12,723 bases of DNA from an uncultured bacterium (GTDB lineage: Bacteria; Cyanobacteriota; Vampirovibrionia; Gastranaerophilales; Gastranaerophilaceae). The DNA lies in contig URHD01000055.1 in the NCBI GenBank assembly GCA_900547585.1, forward strand, positions 1 through 12,723, read 5' to 3'. The notes under the pieces were generated by a model. That model did not search any database. It saw only the letters and a list, made by a program, of their open reading frames with translations, and was not told the origin of the DNA. The position numbers and the translations under genes are program-made. Within the stretch, counting starts at the first letter, position 1, and the number at the start of each line of letters is the position of its first letter. Shown piece after piece: positions 1-7,716 of this stretch.

Positions 1-576
1 AATACTTTCTTTGTAATTAATTTTTTCCAAATCCAACAACTCAGTGCGAACTAGTCGTGAAGAAATATGTGGAATGTAACCGCAATTTGTAATAGGGTAA
101 ATATCCTCAAGCTTTATAATCTTTTTACCTTTTATCATTGGCTGCTGCATCCATATAGCACCATCACAATATTCTCTGCAAGATTCATCAAGTGTATATA
201 ATACTGTATCATGTGCGCAAAAGCTACATTCAGGGTGCTTTTCTAATGCGCCAATTTGCAATTCAAGCTTGTTTTCGTCACACCAGTAATCATCACATTC
301 AAGAAGCGCACAATACTTGGTTTTTACTGACTTATATGCGTTCCATATGTTAGTTTGTGCTCCAAGATTATGCTCAGCTATGTAAGGAATAATTTTATCC
401 GGATATTTTTTTGCATATTCTGTTACAATGTCTGTCGTTCCATCAGATGAAGCATCGTCAAAGATATGAATGACAAACGGATACTTTGTTTTTTGTTCCA
501 GTACTGATTCAATAGCTTTTTTTATATAAGGTTCGTGGTTATATGTAATAAGAAGCACTGTGCAAATCGGTTTCAT
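1..576 (-). CDS. Family 2 glycosyltransferase, N-terminal 192 residues (cut by window edge)
   Basis: This is the start of a GT-A fold glycosyltransferase of family GT2; the C-terminus lies beyond position 1. The frame opens with ATG at 576 and stays open for 192 codons. The N-terminus MKPICTVLLITYNHEPYI is a typical GT2 first strand. It is followed by the nucleotide-binding motif DDASSDGT near residues 40-47 and an acidic ECDDYW motif near residue 96, in the place of the metal-binding DxD. The protein is presumably cytoplasmic and adds one sugar to a lipid-linked glycan; donor and acceptor cannot be told. The start codon directly follows the TAA of the cytidylyltransferase fusion gene with no gap. 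A GAGGAA ribosome binding site lies inside the end of that gene, so the two are probably translationally coupled. It is the last visible gene of the nine-gene operon. Confidence 0.9.
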   Translation of the reverse strand, partial: MKPICTVLLITYNHEPYIKKAIESVLEQKTKYPFVIHIFDDASSDGTTDIVTEYAKKYPDKIIPYIAEHNLGAQTNIWNAYKSVKTKYCALLECDDYWCDENKLELQIGALEKHPECSFCAHDTVLYTLDESCREYCDGAIWMQQPMIKGKKIIKLEDIYPITNCGYIPHISSRLVRTELLDLEKINYKESI

Positions 577-1896
577 TTAAAATGTTCCTCTATTTTCGAG
601 AATCTCATCTATGTGTTTGTTATTAACGATGTCATTAACTATAGCTTTTTCATTGTAAAAAACATCCAGTACTCGTTTTATGACTTCTTGCTCGTGTTTT
701 TTATAAATGACTACCATTGCGCATTCATCAATAAATATCAAATCTCCAGGATTAATTATTTTTCCGTCGATTTTTATAGGTTTATTGATATAATCAACTG
801 TCGCTCTTCTTCTTACATCTGCAGCGTTATAGCTTCTGGCAAATACAGGGAAATTTAGAAGCTGGGTTTGCCTAACATCTCTGGTAGCTCCGTCTATTAC
901 AGCGCCGGATGCTCCGTTTTTGATTGCCAGCCTTGCATTCAAATCGCCAAAGTAGGCATATTCCTTGATTTCATTTTCTACGATTATTATGTCGTTTTGT
1001 GTTATGCCTTCATATGACTCAATTGCCTTGTAGATTCCTTTGAAATCTTCATTTTTTTTCAATGCCCTAAGTTTGAGCGTGTTTGCCCTGCCGAGAAGCT
1101 TTGTACCGGGCATATTTGTTTTCCACTCGTTGATGACAACACCGCATTCTTCATTTTTTTCGATTTTCATATCGTCCAAAAGGTCAGAAAGAGCTGGAGA
1201 AGATATGAAATGTTTGATAAGGCGTAATTTTTCGTTTTCAACCTGCCTCAAGCCTCTTGCATAGTTTCTTGCAAATTCCAAATCCTCAGGAGTATTTACA
1301 TCAATAAGCTCTTCAAGCTCGCCATAGAATAAGTAAGGGTTGTCTCCAAAACGTCTGTTGTGTTTTTGAGCGGTCTCTTTTTTTACTATATATAACCCCA
1401 TTGACTCAATTATTGTTTCCGGTAAGTCTTTACTGTTCGGGATGTGACTTATATCATAAGTGGGTTTGCCATCTTTCCAAAAATAAAATTTGTCTTTTTT
1501 CATCAAAATTGCAGAGTCATATGTGCTATTGGGGTCCTTTAGCATTAAAATTGCAGAGTCAATTGTGTCTGGATGAATAAAAGGCGAGGTGCATAACATT
1601 TGTACGTAAATATCTGCATCAGGATAAGAATTGACCTCATTCATGAACATTTTGTGCCCGTCTGTTTTATTATTAGCGAGAGAAGCATCTCTTTTCATAA
1701 ATGTGATGGGCAGATAATCCACAGCCTTGTACATTTCCTCGGATTCGGTGTCAAGAAAAACCTGGTCGATTTCTTTGCAGTTCAACAAGGTTTTCAGAGC
1801 TTTGGCATAAAGCCTTTCTCCGTCTAGATATCTCATATTTTTGTTTTCGACCCGTTCACTGCTGCCTTTGGCAGGTACAAATGCATATACTTTCAT
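577..1896 (-). CDS. Bifunctional CMP-sugar-acid synthetase (NeuA-like) fused to RraA/HMG-aldolase-like domain
   Basis: A 439-residue two-domain protein. Residues 1 to about 220 are an acylneuraminate cytidylyltransferase-like domain. It has the CTP-binding N-terminus FVPAKGSSERVENKN (residues 6-20), a QMLCTSPFIHP segment (99-109) and the EELIDVNTPEDLEFA end (195-209). Enzymes of this family join CMP to sialic, legionaminic, pseudaminic or Kdo-type acids. Residues about 225-415 match the RraA / HMG-aldolase fold: SSPALSDLLD (232-241), GTKLLGRANTLKLR (264-277), FGDL (316-319), and GAVIDGATRD (331-340) with the Arg-Asp pair (339-340) that in HMG aldolases handles pyruvate and metal. GDLIFIDE (384-391) is the usual end. 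The fusion is unusual. A pyruvate aldolase beside a CMP-acid synthetase suggests making, trimming or proofreading an ulosonic acid, which is inference. The C-terminal domain could instead be regulatory, as RraA is. ATG at 1896 has an AGAGGT site five bases upstream. Confidence 0.88.
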   Translation of the reverse strand: MKVYAFVPAKGSSERVENKNMRYLDGERLYAKALKTLLNCKEIDQVFLDTESEEMYKAVDYLPITFMKRDASLANNKTDGHKMFMNEVNSYPDADIYVQMLCTSPFIHPDTIDSAILMLKDPNSTYDSAILMKKDKFYFWKDGKPTYDISHIPNSKDLPETIIESMGLYIVKKETAQKHNRRFGDNPYLFYGELEELIDVNTPEDLEFARNYARGLRQVENEKLRLIKHFISSPALSDLLDDMKIEKNEECGVVINEWKTNMPGTKLLGRANTLKLRALKKNEDFKGIYKAIESYEGITQNDIIIVENEIKEYAYFGDLNARLAIKNGASGAVIDGATRDVRQTQLLNFPVFARSYNAADVRRRATVDYINKPIKIDGKIINPGDLIFIDECAMVVIYKKHEQEVIKRVLDVFYNEKAIVNDIVNNKHIDEILENRGTF

Positions 1897-1897
1897 T

Positions 1898-2749
1898 TCA
1901 ACCTCTTGATAATTGTTCTGCGCGTTTTACTGTTTTGTTATTTATATTACTGTTTCCATAGCAGAATTTACAAGCCTCACGGTAAGTTTTGTCTGTTAAA
2001 ACTGCGTTTATTAATCCTTTGTAAATCCATCTTTGAAAAGCATTGGGATTTTCAGAAAGCTTGGAGATTTTCAAATACTCATTTGGAGGATATCCATGCT
2101 TAAAGACTTTGGGGGAATTATGCATTCTGGGACAAATCGAAAGCTCTCCGTCAGCAAGTGTAATACATGTTCTGTCGTGACAAGCATAAAAGTTTCGAAA
2201 AATAGCTTTTTTATCTTTTATTTCGCATTGAGACGGATTTCCCATATAAAACCAGACATAATCTTCATTTAAATGAAAATGGTTTATGTTGCGTTCTACG
2301 AATATTTTTGCTAGTTTGTGCTGTCTATCTCTAGCACATTCGTAGTCAGAAATTGATACACATATGCTGTCTCTGTTTTCACTAAGGAATTTTAAGGTAG
2401 CTTCATCAGGTATTATTGTCCCATTGGAAACAATTTTATTTAATTCTTTGTGTTCCTGACCGCATATGAATTTAATTAGTTTTAAAATATTTTTGTTTGT
2501 AAATGGTTCACCACCGATGATATGAAAGCTGTCGATTTCACATAGTTTTGTAATCATTTGTGTGTTTTTTATAACTTCATCTATGTCATAGATTTTTTTT
2601 GGTATATATGGAAAAAGCTGGGAACATTCCTTACATCTCAATGTACAAGTTTCGCCCACCCAAATTTGAAGTTTACCAATATTAGGCTTTTTCCCTCTGA
2701 ATTTTATCAAACCTGAAATAAATTCTTTTATAAAAATATAATTTTTCAT
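1898..2749 (-). CDS. Radical SAM protein with C-terminal cysteine cluster
   Basis: A 283-residue radical SAM enzyme. The [4Fe-4S]-SAM binding motif CxxxCxxC is clear at Cys35, Cys39 and Cys42, and the SAM-contacting GGEP lies at 79-82. Five more cysteines follow the barrel: Cys190, Cys195, Cys206, Cys260 and Cys263. Their layout resembles the SPASM/twitch region that holds auxiliary iron-sulfur clusters in peptide- and sugar-modifying radical SAM enzymes, though I cannot assign a subfamily. The reaction is unknown. In a glycan operon, sugar deoxygenation, epimerisation, or modification of an attached amino acid or peptide would fit; this is inference. The start ATG shares the ATGA overlap with the stop of the GT42/DUF115-like gene, and AAGGA lies eight bases upstream. 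Its TGA ends one base before the ATG of the fusion gene. Confidence 0.85.
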   Translation of the reverse strand: MKNYIFIKEFISGLIKFRGKKPNIGKLQIWVGETCTLRCKECSQLFPYIPKKIYDIDEVIKNTQMITKLCEIDSFHIIGGEPFTNKNILKLIKFICGQEHKELNKIVSNGTIIPDEATLKFLSENRDSICVSISDYECARDRQHKLAKIFVERNINHFHLNEDYVWFYMGNPSQCEIKDKKAIFRNFYACHDRTCITLADGELSICPRMHNSPKVFKHGYPPNEYLKISKLSENPNAFQRWIYKGLINAVLTDKTYREACKFCYGNSNINNKTVKRAEQLSRG

Positions 2750-3639
2750 TTTTCATCCTTTAGTTGATATAAATCAGTAAACAACCCTTTTAACCCTACT
2801 GGATTTACTGATATAATCTCAGTTTCCGGATAATACATCTGTGCAAAGCTTTTTAGCTCTTTCCACCATCTATACATCCAATCTGGGTCAAGCGGGAACA
2901 ATGGAGGGCCGTTGAAATAGCCTTGTGTTGAACAGTCGCAGCCTACAATGTAAATTTTTGACGGATTTGTATACAAAATAAACTGCATTGCCGGGAATAC
3001 TACAGAACCGTGACAAATTAATGGCTCTGACGATATATCATAAGTAAAATTTATTGCGGGATTGCTTGCATTTGGCGCCCAGGAAGAGCGTGCATAATAT
3101 CTTTCAGCTTTGTGCTTTATAGCATAAGACTCCGGAATAACCCAGTTTTCAACAAGTTCAGGCTGTAACAAGCCGTAAAATCTCTTAATTTCTTTATTTT
3201 TATAGTTGATAGAGTCTTCTATATAGTTTTTTACCGCAAGATAATCCTGCATAAATAGAAAATCAAACGTAATTTTATCAAACATATAAGCTCTGTTTAC
3301 ACCTACATGAATTGCCTTTTCGATAGGAATGTATTCATTCAATGTAGGACCTGTTGCGACTAGTACGACTTCTTTTCCGGCATGACAGTTCTTGTATTTT
3401 CCGAATGTTTTGTTGTGGAGCGCTCGGGCTGTATTCAGAGCTTTGATTTCATTTATAATGTCACTTTTAACTGCAAATATAACGTTTCTGTTTTCGTCCA
3501 CCTTGTTGCTCAGTGTATGGACATTGAATTTGCTTTTTTTTAGTCTGAATTTGAATTTTATACCACATAAACAGAGCACCAAATGATTTTTATCTTCATG
3601 CAATGATAGTATGTTCCTTAAAAAACTTATAACTTTCAT
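2746..3639 (-). CDS. Putative sialyltransferase-like (GT42/DUF115-type) transferase
   Basis: A 297-residue protein that I place tentatively near the GT42 sialyltransferases and the DUF115/Maf proteins. The visible basis is a Rossmann-like motif VATGPTL (94-100) in the position of the GNGPSL motif of CstII, then GVNRAYM (113-119). Later come HGSVVFPAMQF (210-220) and KIYIVGCDCS (228-237), laid out like the SGVYM...IYLSGIDF block of CstII. GT42 and Maf proteins transfer sialic or related nonulosonic acids, which would fit the CMP-acid synthetase two genes downstream. No obvious histidine follows the GCDCS strand where CstII has its catalytic one, so activity is uncertain. The first 35 residues form a separate module ending CGIKFKF, shared with the GT-B-like protein of this operon. 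A TTG at 3654 is also in frame; ATG at 3639, two bases after the preceding stop, is preferred. Confidence 0.6.
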   Translation of the reverse strand: MKVISFLRNILSLHEDKNHLVLCLCGIKFKFRLKKSKFNVHTLSNKVDENRNVIFAVKSDIINEIKALNTARALHNKTFGKYKNCHAGKEVVLVATGPTLNEYIPIEKAIHVGVNRAYMFDKITFDFLFMQDYLAVKNYIEDSINYKNKEIKRFYGLLQPELVENWVIPESYAIKHKAERYYARSSWAPNASNPAINFTYDISSEPLICHGSVVFPAMQFILYTNPSKIYIVGCDCSTQGYFNGPPLFPLDPDWMYRWWKELKSFAQMYYPETEIISVNPVGLKGLFTDLYQLKDEK

Positions 3640-3641
3640 CT

Positions 3642-4916
3642 TTACCACTTCCAATCTGCTAATACCTCAATTCCGTCAACATCAAAAACCGGAATTTTAA
3701 AAATTTCATGGACTTTTTTTCGTTCTTTAAATGAGTTGTCAATAAAAATTGCATTTTCTGGTTTGATTCGGGTTGATTTTTCTTCATGCGATTGTAGGAT
3801 GATAATTTCATCAAACAACTCTTTGCATATCGAAAAATTTGACAAAGTTTTGTCCAGGTCGTACTCGTGTTTTGTGAGCAAAACTATTTTTTTATTCTTA
3901 TTTTTACATTGATATAAGAATGCAATTGCTGGTAAGTGGACCTTATTGTCGATAATTAATGTATCATCAAAGTCAAAATAAACTTTTGAATATTCATAGT
4001 CCATTTTATATCTGGATATCAAAGTTCGATCCATTTTTAGATTATAAGGGTTTTTAAAAACTTCTATTTCCTGTCCCATTGCTGTATAAATACTCAGTAG
4101 CGGCAAATTTACGCCCATTGCGCGGGATAGGCACATTGAGCCTGCACATCTTACAGATATTTCAAGAAGTTTAAATTTTCCCTTGCTGTCTTTCTTAATC
4201 TGGAAAAACCATAATCCACAAAATTTGAGTTTATCGTTGATTTTATCAGCAATATTTTTGATTTCCTGTGTAAGTGCTCCATTTTGCCCAGCTACACATA
4301 CTCCCGCCAGAAGCCTTTTTCTTGAACGTGGCAGGACTGCTTTTAGCACTCCATTTTTATCAGTAATACAATCAACTGTATATTCTTCACCTGGCAGGTA
4401 TTCGGAAATTACGTACTCATTGGTGTTCATGTTAGTTGGAATGTCAGATTCTGTTTTAAGGAGCTTCACTCCGACAGATCCCTGGCCTTTTCTGGGTTTG
4501 ATAAATACAGGCAGCTCTTCCACTGTTGAGTATATTTTTGGGCAGAAATCTTCGTTTTTGAAAATTTCAAAGGTTGCCTTTTTATCCCTGCATATTTCAG
4601 CGGTCTTTTTGTCTGAACAAACAACAACAGAATTGAGTTTTTCGGAATTTTGTGCAAAAAATTCTGCAACTGTGTCATGCGTAGGAAAAATTACGTCTAT
4701 TTTATTTTCATTAAGGATTTTATTGAACTTATCAAAGAAATCAGGCTCGCTAATTAAAGGGGCATTTGCAATGTAGTTTTTAAAAATATAACTTCCATGC
4801 CGTTCTACAGAAGATGCACCGAAAAGCTCAATATTGACACATGTAGAAAGTGCGTCATGCAACTCAACAGAATTGATTTCACCGGCAGGAAATACCAGAA
4901 CTCTGATTTTACTCAT
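3642..4916 (-). CDS. ATP-grasp ligase fused to HAD-superfamily hydrolase domain
   Basis: A 424-residue fusion. Residues 1 to about 100 form a pre-ATP-grasp nucleotide fold beginning MSKIRVLVFPAG. Residues about 110-290 are an ATP-grasp domain with PVFIKPRKGQGSVGV (136-150), the YVISEYLPGEEYTVDC strand (168-183) and the metal-binding LLEISVR segment (250-256, usually E-x-N-x-R). ATP-grasp enzymes join a carboxylate to an amine or thiol through an acylphosphate. Residues about 308-424 are a HAD domain: DFDDT (315-319) with the nucleophile Asp, a motif II threonine in LLTKH (346-350), and the late acidic FIDN (391-394). It may acylate an amino sugar and remove a phosphate, but substrates are unknown. 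The frame is open upstream to 5042, but the ATG at 4916 is chosen because the fold begins there and it overlaps the preceding gene by only eight bases. Confidence 0.85.
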   Translation of the reverse strand: MSKIRVLVFPAGEINSVELHDALSTCVNIELFGASSVERHGSYIFKNYIANAPLISEPDFFDKFNKILNENKIDVIFPTHDTVAEFFAQNSEKLNSVVVCSDKKTAEICRDKKATFEIFKNEDFCPKIYSTVEELPVFIKPRKGQGSVGVKLLKTESDIPTNMNTNEYVISEYLPGEEYTVDCITDKNGVLKAVLPRSRKRLLAGVCVAGQNGALTQEIKNIADKINDKLKFCGLWFFQIKKDSKGKFKLLEISVRCAGSMCLSRAMGVNLPLLSIYTAMGQEIEVFKNPYNLKMDRTLISRYKMDYEYSKVYFDFDDTLIIDNKVHLPAIAFLYQCKNKNKKIVLLTKHEYDLDKTLSNFSICKELFDEIIILQSHEEKSTRIKPENAIFIDNSFKERKKVHEIFKIPVFDVDGIEVLADWKW

Positions 4917-5850
4917 AAACAGCCTCCAATACCCTGTACATATCGCTTTCACCGTATCGTTGATCCAGCGGGAGAGGAATGAGGTATTTTTGAAAATATC
5001 CTTCGGTATATTCATCAGGAAGCGGATTCCAATATGTTGCACAGTAGATTTTTTTACTTATGAGTTTTTGCTTGAGCCCATTCTCCTCTATAAGATATGG
5101 ATATGACATAGGGACATCGTCAGTGTCTAATTCAAATTTCAGTTCGTTGCTATTTTTCAAAGATTCATGTAAAATCCTAAAATTTTCAAGCCGGATTGTT
5201 TTTGCTCGTTGTGTATCAATCTGATTGAAGATTTTATATGTCAAATTTGACAGATATTTAATCGGCTCACTATTAAGGAGTTCTTCATCTTTGCAAAAAT
5301 CCTGATATCCTGAACTTGCGTCAATATCCAATCTTTTTAATAGATGTGTAAACCTTGGATAAGAAACATCTGTTTCAAATTCCGTATCCAATTTTTTATC
5401 GCAATATAACAATGAACCGTCTGGAACTCCAAAAAACTTCCGAATGGAATTGAATGAAGCAATTCCGTATTTTTGCATATAAAATGCCTGGGCGTTATCA
5501 ATGATTAGGTTTCTGTATTTTTTAGCAAGTAGTTTTACGTTTTTGGCACAAATTCCAAAATAGTTTGTATAGAGAACAAAAGCGTCTTCTGCAAACTCCT
5601 CCTGTGGTAAAAAGTCTTTGTTAATGTGATAAAAATTAATTTTGCAATTTTCTTTTTGGATTGCCTGCCAAACTACAGGACAAGTGTAATATGGCACGAA
5701 GATTTCTTTAATTTTGTATGCCTTGATAACATATCTTAGACTATTTCTTGCCGTGTTTAGTGATATGCAGTTTGGTTTTATGTTTAAAGCGCACTCGCCC
5801 AGCTCAAGACCAGGGTAACCGCCAAGTTCTTTAGAGCAATTCAAAGTCAT
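4909..5850 (-). CDS. Divergent DegT/DnrJ/EryC1/StrS-type PLP aminotransferase-like protein
   Basis: A 313-residue protein of the DegT sugar aminotransferase type, about 50-60 residues shorter than typical members. DNAQAF (118-123) corresponds to the Asp that binds the PLP pyridine nitrogen. Lys138 in SFNSIRKFFGVPDGS (132-146) falls where the Schiff-base lysine sits in the usual SFHPTK...GDGG motif, so the active site may be intact. LNTARNSLRYVI (31-42) matches the usual N/S-G-T-x-A-L helix but has lost the glycine. It is clearly not a copy of the canonical DegT protein encoded at 7713-8807 and may use another keto-sugar or have turned to binding. The ATG at 5850 has a GGAG site eight bases upstream and lies 20 bases inside the 3' end of wbqC, the largest overlap in the operon. 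Confidence 0.75.
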   Translation of the reverse strand: MTLNCSKELGGYPGLELGECALNIKPNCISLNTARNSLRYVIKAYKIKEIFVPYYTCPVVWQAIQKENCKINFYHINKDFLPQEEFAEDAFVLYTNYFGICAKNVKLLAKKYRNLIIDNAQAFYMQKYGIASFNSIRKFFGVPDGSLLYCDKKLDTEFETDVSYPRFTHLLKRLDIDASSGYQDFCKDEELLNSEPIKYLSNLTYKIFNQIDTQRAKTIRLENFRILHESLKNSNELKFELDTDDVPMSYPYLIEENGLKQKLISKKIYCATYWNPLPDEYTEGYFQKYLIPLPLDQRYGESDMYRVLEAVYE

Positions 5851-6547
5851 CGAGCATCTCCGATATTTTTTCTGGTGAATTAAACATCATTACATCTATG
5901 ATAGATAGACCTGTTATGATATTTTCCGGACCTCTTCTTTGAGGATAGGGGTTTATGTTGACTTTTTGGAAAAATAGTTTAATTCCTGCTTGTTCATATT
6001 TGCTTCTGTCGAAAAATTCCAAACCACCCGGGGGATTCCAGTATTCATCAGCACCCGGATACGCTTTACAGATATTCAATGCCCACTCATCGGGAGCGTT
6101 AACTTCATCTATTTTTAGATTCATCTGCGAGAATATTGCATAGTCGAAGTTAATCCCTAGATATCTGCATACACAAGCCATTGTGTGCGCATTTAATTCG
6201 ACAATGCTGTCTGTAATAATGTCAAAACCATCTTCAATCACCGCAATGGTTTGTTTATAAAATGGTGATTTTTTCTTGTAATGCAGTAACTGGCATAAAA
6301 TTTTTGATTTCCAGTCATTTTCATTATTTATCCTAATATCTTTTATTTTTGTGTCCAGTGAGTGCTTTTCAAGAGGGACATTGATATATTGCCAGTCATT
6401 TTCAGGTTTTAGCACTCGATTTCTTTCAATCCAGCCATGTCTTATAAACTGAACAGGATCAAAAAGTATGAATTTATCTGTATGTTTTATTAAACTAAAA
6501 TAGCCCAAATACGGGAAAAAATAAGGCTGCATAATTCCAAGCTTCAT
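5831..6547 (-). CDS. wbqC: WbqC family protein
   Basis: A 238-residue member of the WbqC-like family, which occurs in O-antigen and capsule loci but lacks a firmly known reaction. The signature is the N-terminus MKLGIMQPYFFPYLGYF, then QFIRHGWIERNRVL in the first third. The end, NPYPQRRGPENIITGLSIID followed by VMMFNSPEKI, is the usual closing block of the family. In E. coli O121-type loci wbqC occurs with vioA, whose product gives a 4-amino-4,6-dideoxyglucose carrying an acyl-glycine. The same pairing with a VioA-like aminotransferase is seen here, so a part in acylating the amino sugar is plausible but inferred. The start ATG shares its A with the TAA of the upstream gene. A TTG three codons earlier (6556) is in frame, but the family begins at this ATG. 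A GGAGGG site lies about 12 bases upstream. Confidence 0.9.
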   Translation of the reverse strand: MKLGIMQPYFFPYLGYFSLIKHTDKFILFDPVQFIRHGWIERNRVLKPENDWQYINVPLEKHSLDTKIKDIRINNENDWKSKILCQLLHYKKKSPFYKQTIAVIEDGFDIITDSIVELNAHTMACVCRYLGINFDYAIFSQMNLKIDEVNAPDEWALNICKAYPGADEYWNPPGGLEFFDRSKYEQAGIKLFFQKVNINPYPQRRGPENIITGLSIIDVMMFNSPEKISEMLDDFELL

Positions 6548-7716
6548 TATGTGCAAATCCCTCCCTCTATCGCGGGAAGAAAACTATATTTCCCCTGGTA
6601 AAACAGTTTTAAATTATTTTTGAAACAATCAATGTTGTATATGCTGTCATGTTTTTCTTTTAAGGTATTTGATGATTTTATGTATTCTTCCTTATTCTGC
6701 AGTAGTAAAATCATATCATTTGTAATTTTTTTATGCATTTCGTCAAAGGAATCATATGTCAAAGGCAGCTCTTTCCAGCTTTTGTCCGGAAAAAATTTGT
6801 CGTTGTAAACCGCAAAACCAATGCTTCCCACCAGCGCAGGTATAATAAAATACCCGTCAAACCCTTCCCCAAAGGTTATAGAAAAATAGGAACGTGCAAC
6901 CAAATCCATATAATCCTGAAATTTCATGTCGTTTACTGTGACGATTTTATAATCAGGTAGCTCTTTTTCTATTTTTTTCTGTATTTTTGACTTTTCAGGA
7001 CAACAATCCGGAGAAAATACTATAATTTTTTCTTTAGATTCAAAGGGCAAACTTTTATATGTTGAAGTTTCAATGCAAACTGACAAAAAATGAGTAGGTA
7101 TTCCCCATTTGTTGCATATTTCTTGTGTTGAACATTTGTCATGCCCTATAGTTTGCGTGATATTAGCTGTTAATTTTTTGAGATTTTGTATTTTTGACGG
7201 TTTAGGCATCAAATTAATATTTTGATTTAGTATATTGATTTGCAAATCCTTGATGGATTTTAGAAACTTTTTTTCTTTCATAGATAAAGATTTGTAGAAC
7301 TTATCAGCCAAAAACTCCGGCAGATGAATAGTAATCTTTTCAGCTGAAGCATTATCTGTTATTTGTGACCATCTGTATATCTTTTCTTCATTATTAAAAT
7401 AGTTATTATGACTATATGTTCTATTTCCTGGCGGAGTCGAAATCAAGCACATTGCATCAGGGCGAATTTCTCTTGAATACTTACAAATTGAATATATAGA
7501 CAGAATTCCTCCAGTTATCATTTCAATTTTTGGTACAAAAAATATTATTAGTTCTTTTGCCTTTTTTAACTCCGAGAGGTCATAATTATTCTGTTGTGTT
7601 ATTGCTTTTAAAGTGTTTTCTTTGTTTTTGTAAGAAATTTTAATGCCTAAAACCTGCCAAACTATGTTAATATCATCTTTTTTATAAGAAAATATTTTAT
7701 CAAAGAAATTTGTCAT
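6547..7716 (-). CDS. Unassigned GT-B-like glycosyltransferase candidate
   Basis: A 389-residue protein that I cannot assign to a known family with confidence. A GT-B glycosyltransferase is the best guess. PKIEMITGGILSIYSICKY (62-80) resembles the N-terminal donor-fold loop of family 4 enzymes. IIVFSPDCCPEKS (231-243) and FSITFGEGFDGYFIIPALVGS (278-298) resemble the second Rossmann domain, with GEGFDGYFI in the place of the nucleotide-binding GEGFG..EA motif. Residues 1-33 (NFFDKIFSYKK...VLGIKISYK) are a separate amphipathic-looking module, also found on the GT42/DUF115-like protein. Two 60-base samples of the gene, 6961-7020 and 7561-7620, are each 30% G+C, lower than parts of its neighbours. 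The ATG at 7716 overlaps the upstream stop as ATGA; an in-frame TTG at 7725 is less likely. Confidence 0.7.
   Translation of the reverse strand: MTNFFDKIFSYKKDDINIVWQVLGIKISYKNKENTLKAITQQNNYDLSELKKAKELIIFFVPKIEMITGGILSIYSICKYSREIRPDAMCLISTPPGNRTYSHNNYFNNEEKIYRWSQITDNASAEKITIHLPEFLADKFYKSLSMKEKKFLKSIKDLQINILNQNINLMPKPSKIQNLKKLTANITQTIGHDKCSTQEICNKWGIPTHFLSVCIETSTYKSLPFESKEKIIVFSPDCCPEKSKIQKKIEKELPDYKIVTVNDMKFQDYMDLVARSYFSITFGEGFDGYFIIPALVGSIGFAVYNDKFFPDKSWKELPLTYDSFDEMHKKITNDMILLLQNKEEYIKSSNTLKEKHDSIYNIDCFKNNLKLFYQGKYSFLPAIEGGICT

Noticed and set aside
4183..4776. 197-codon plus-strand open frame
   Set aside because: It lies entirely opposite the ATP-grasp gene; the protein shows low-complexity Ser/Leu runs and no motif, so it is a shadow frame.
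4917..5042. 42-residue upstream extension of the ATP-grasp frame
   Set aside because: It is antisense-like in composition, lies fully inside the DegT gene's coding region, and the ATP-grasp fold starts at the ATG at 4916.
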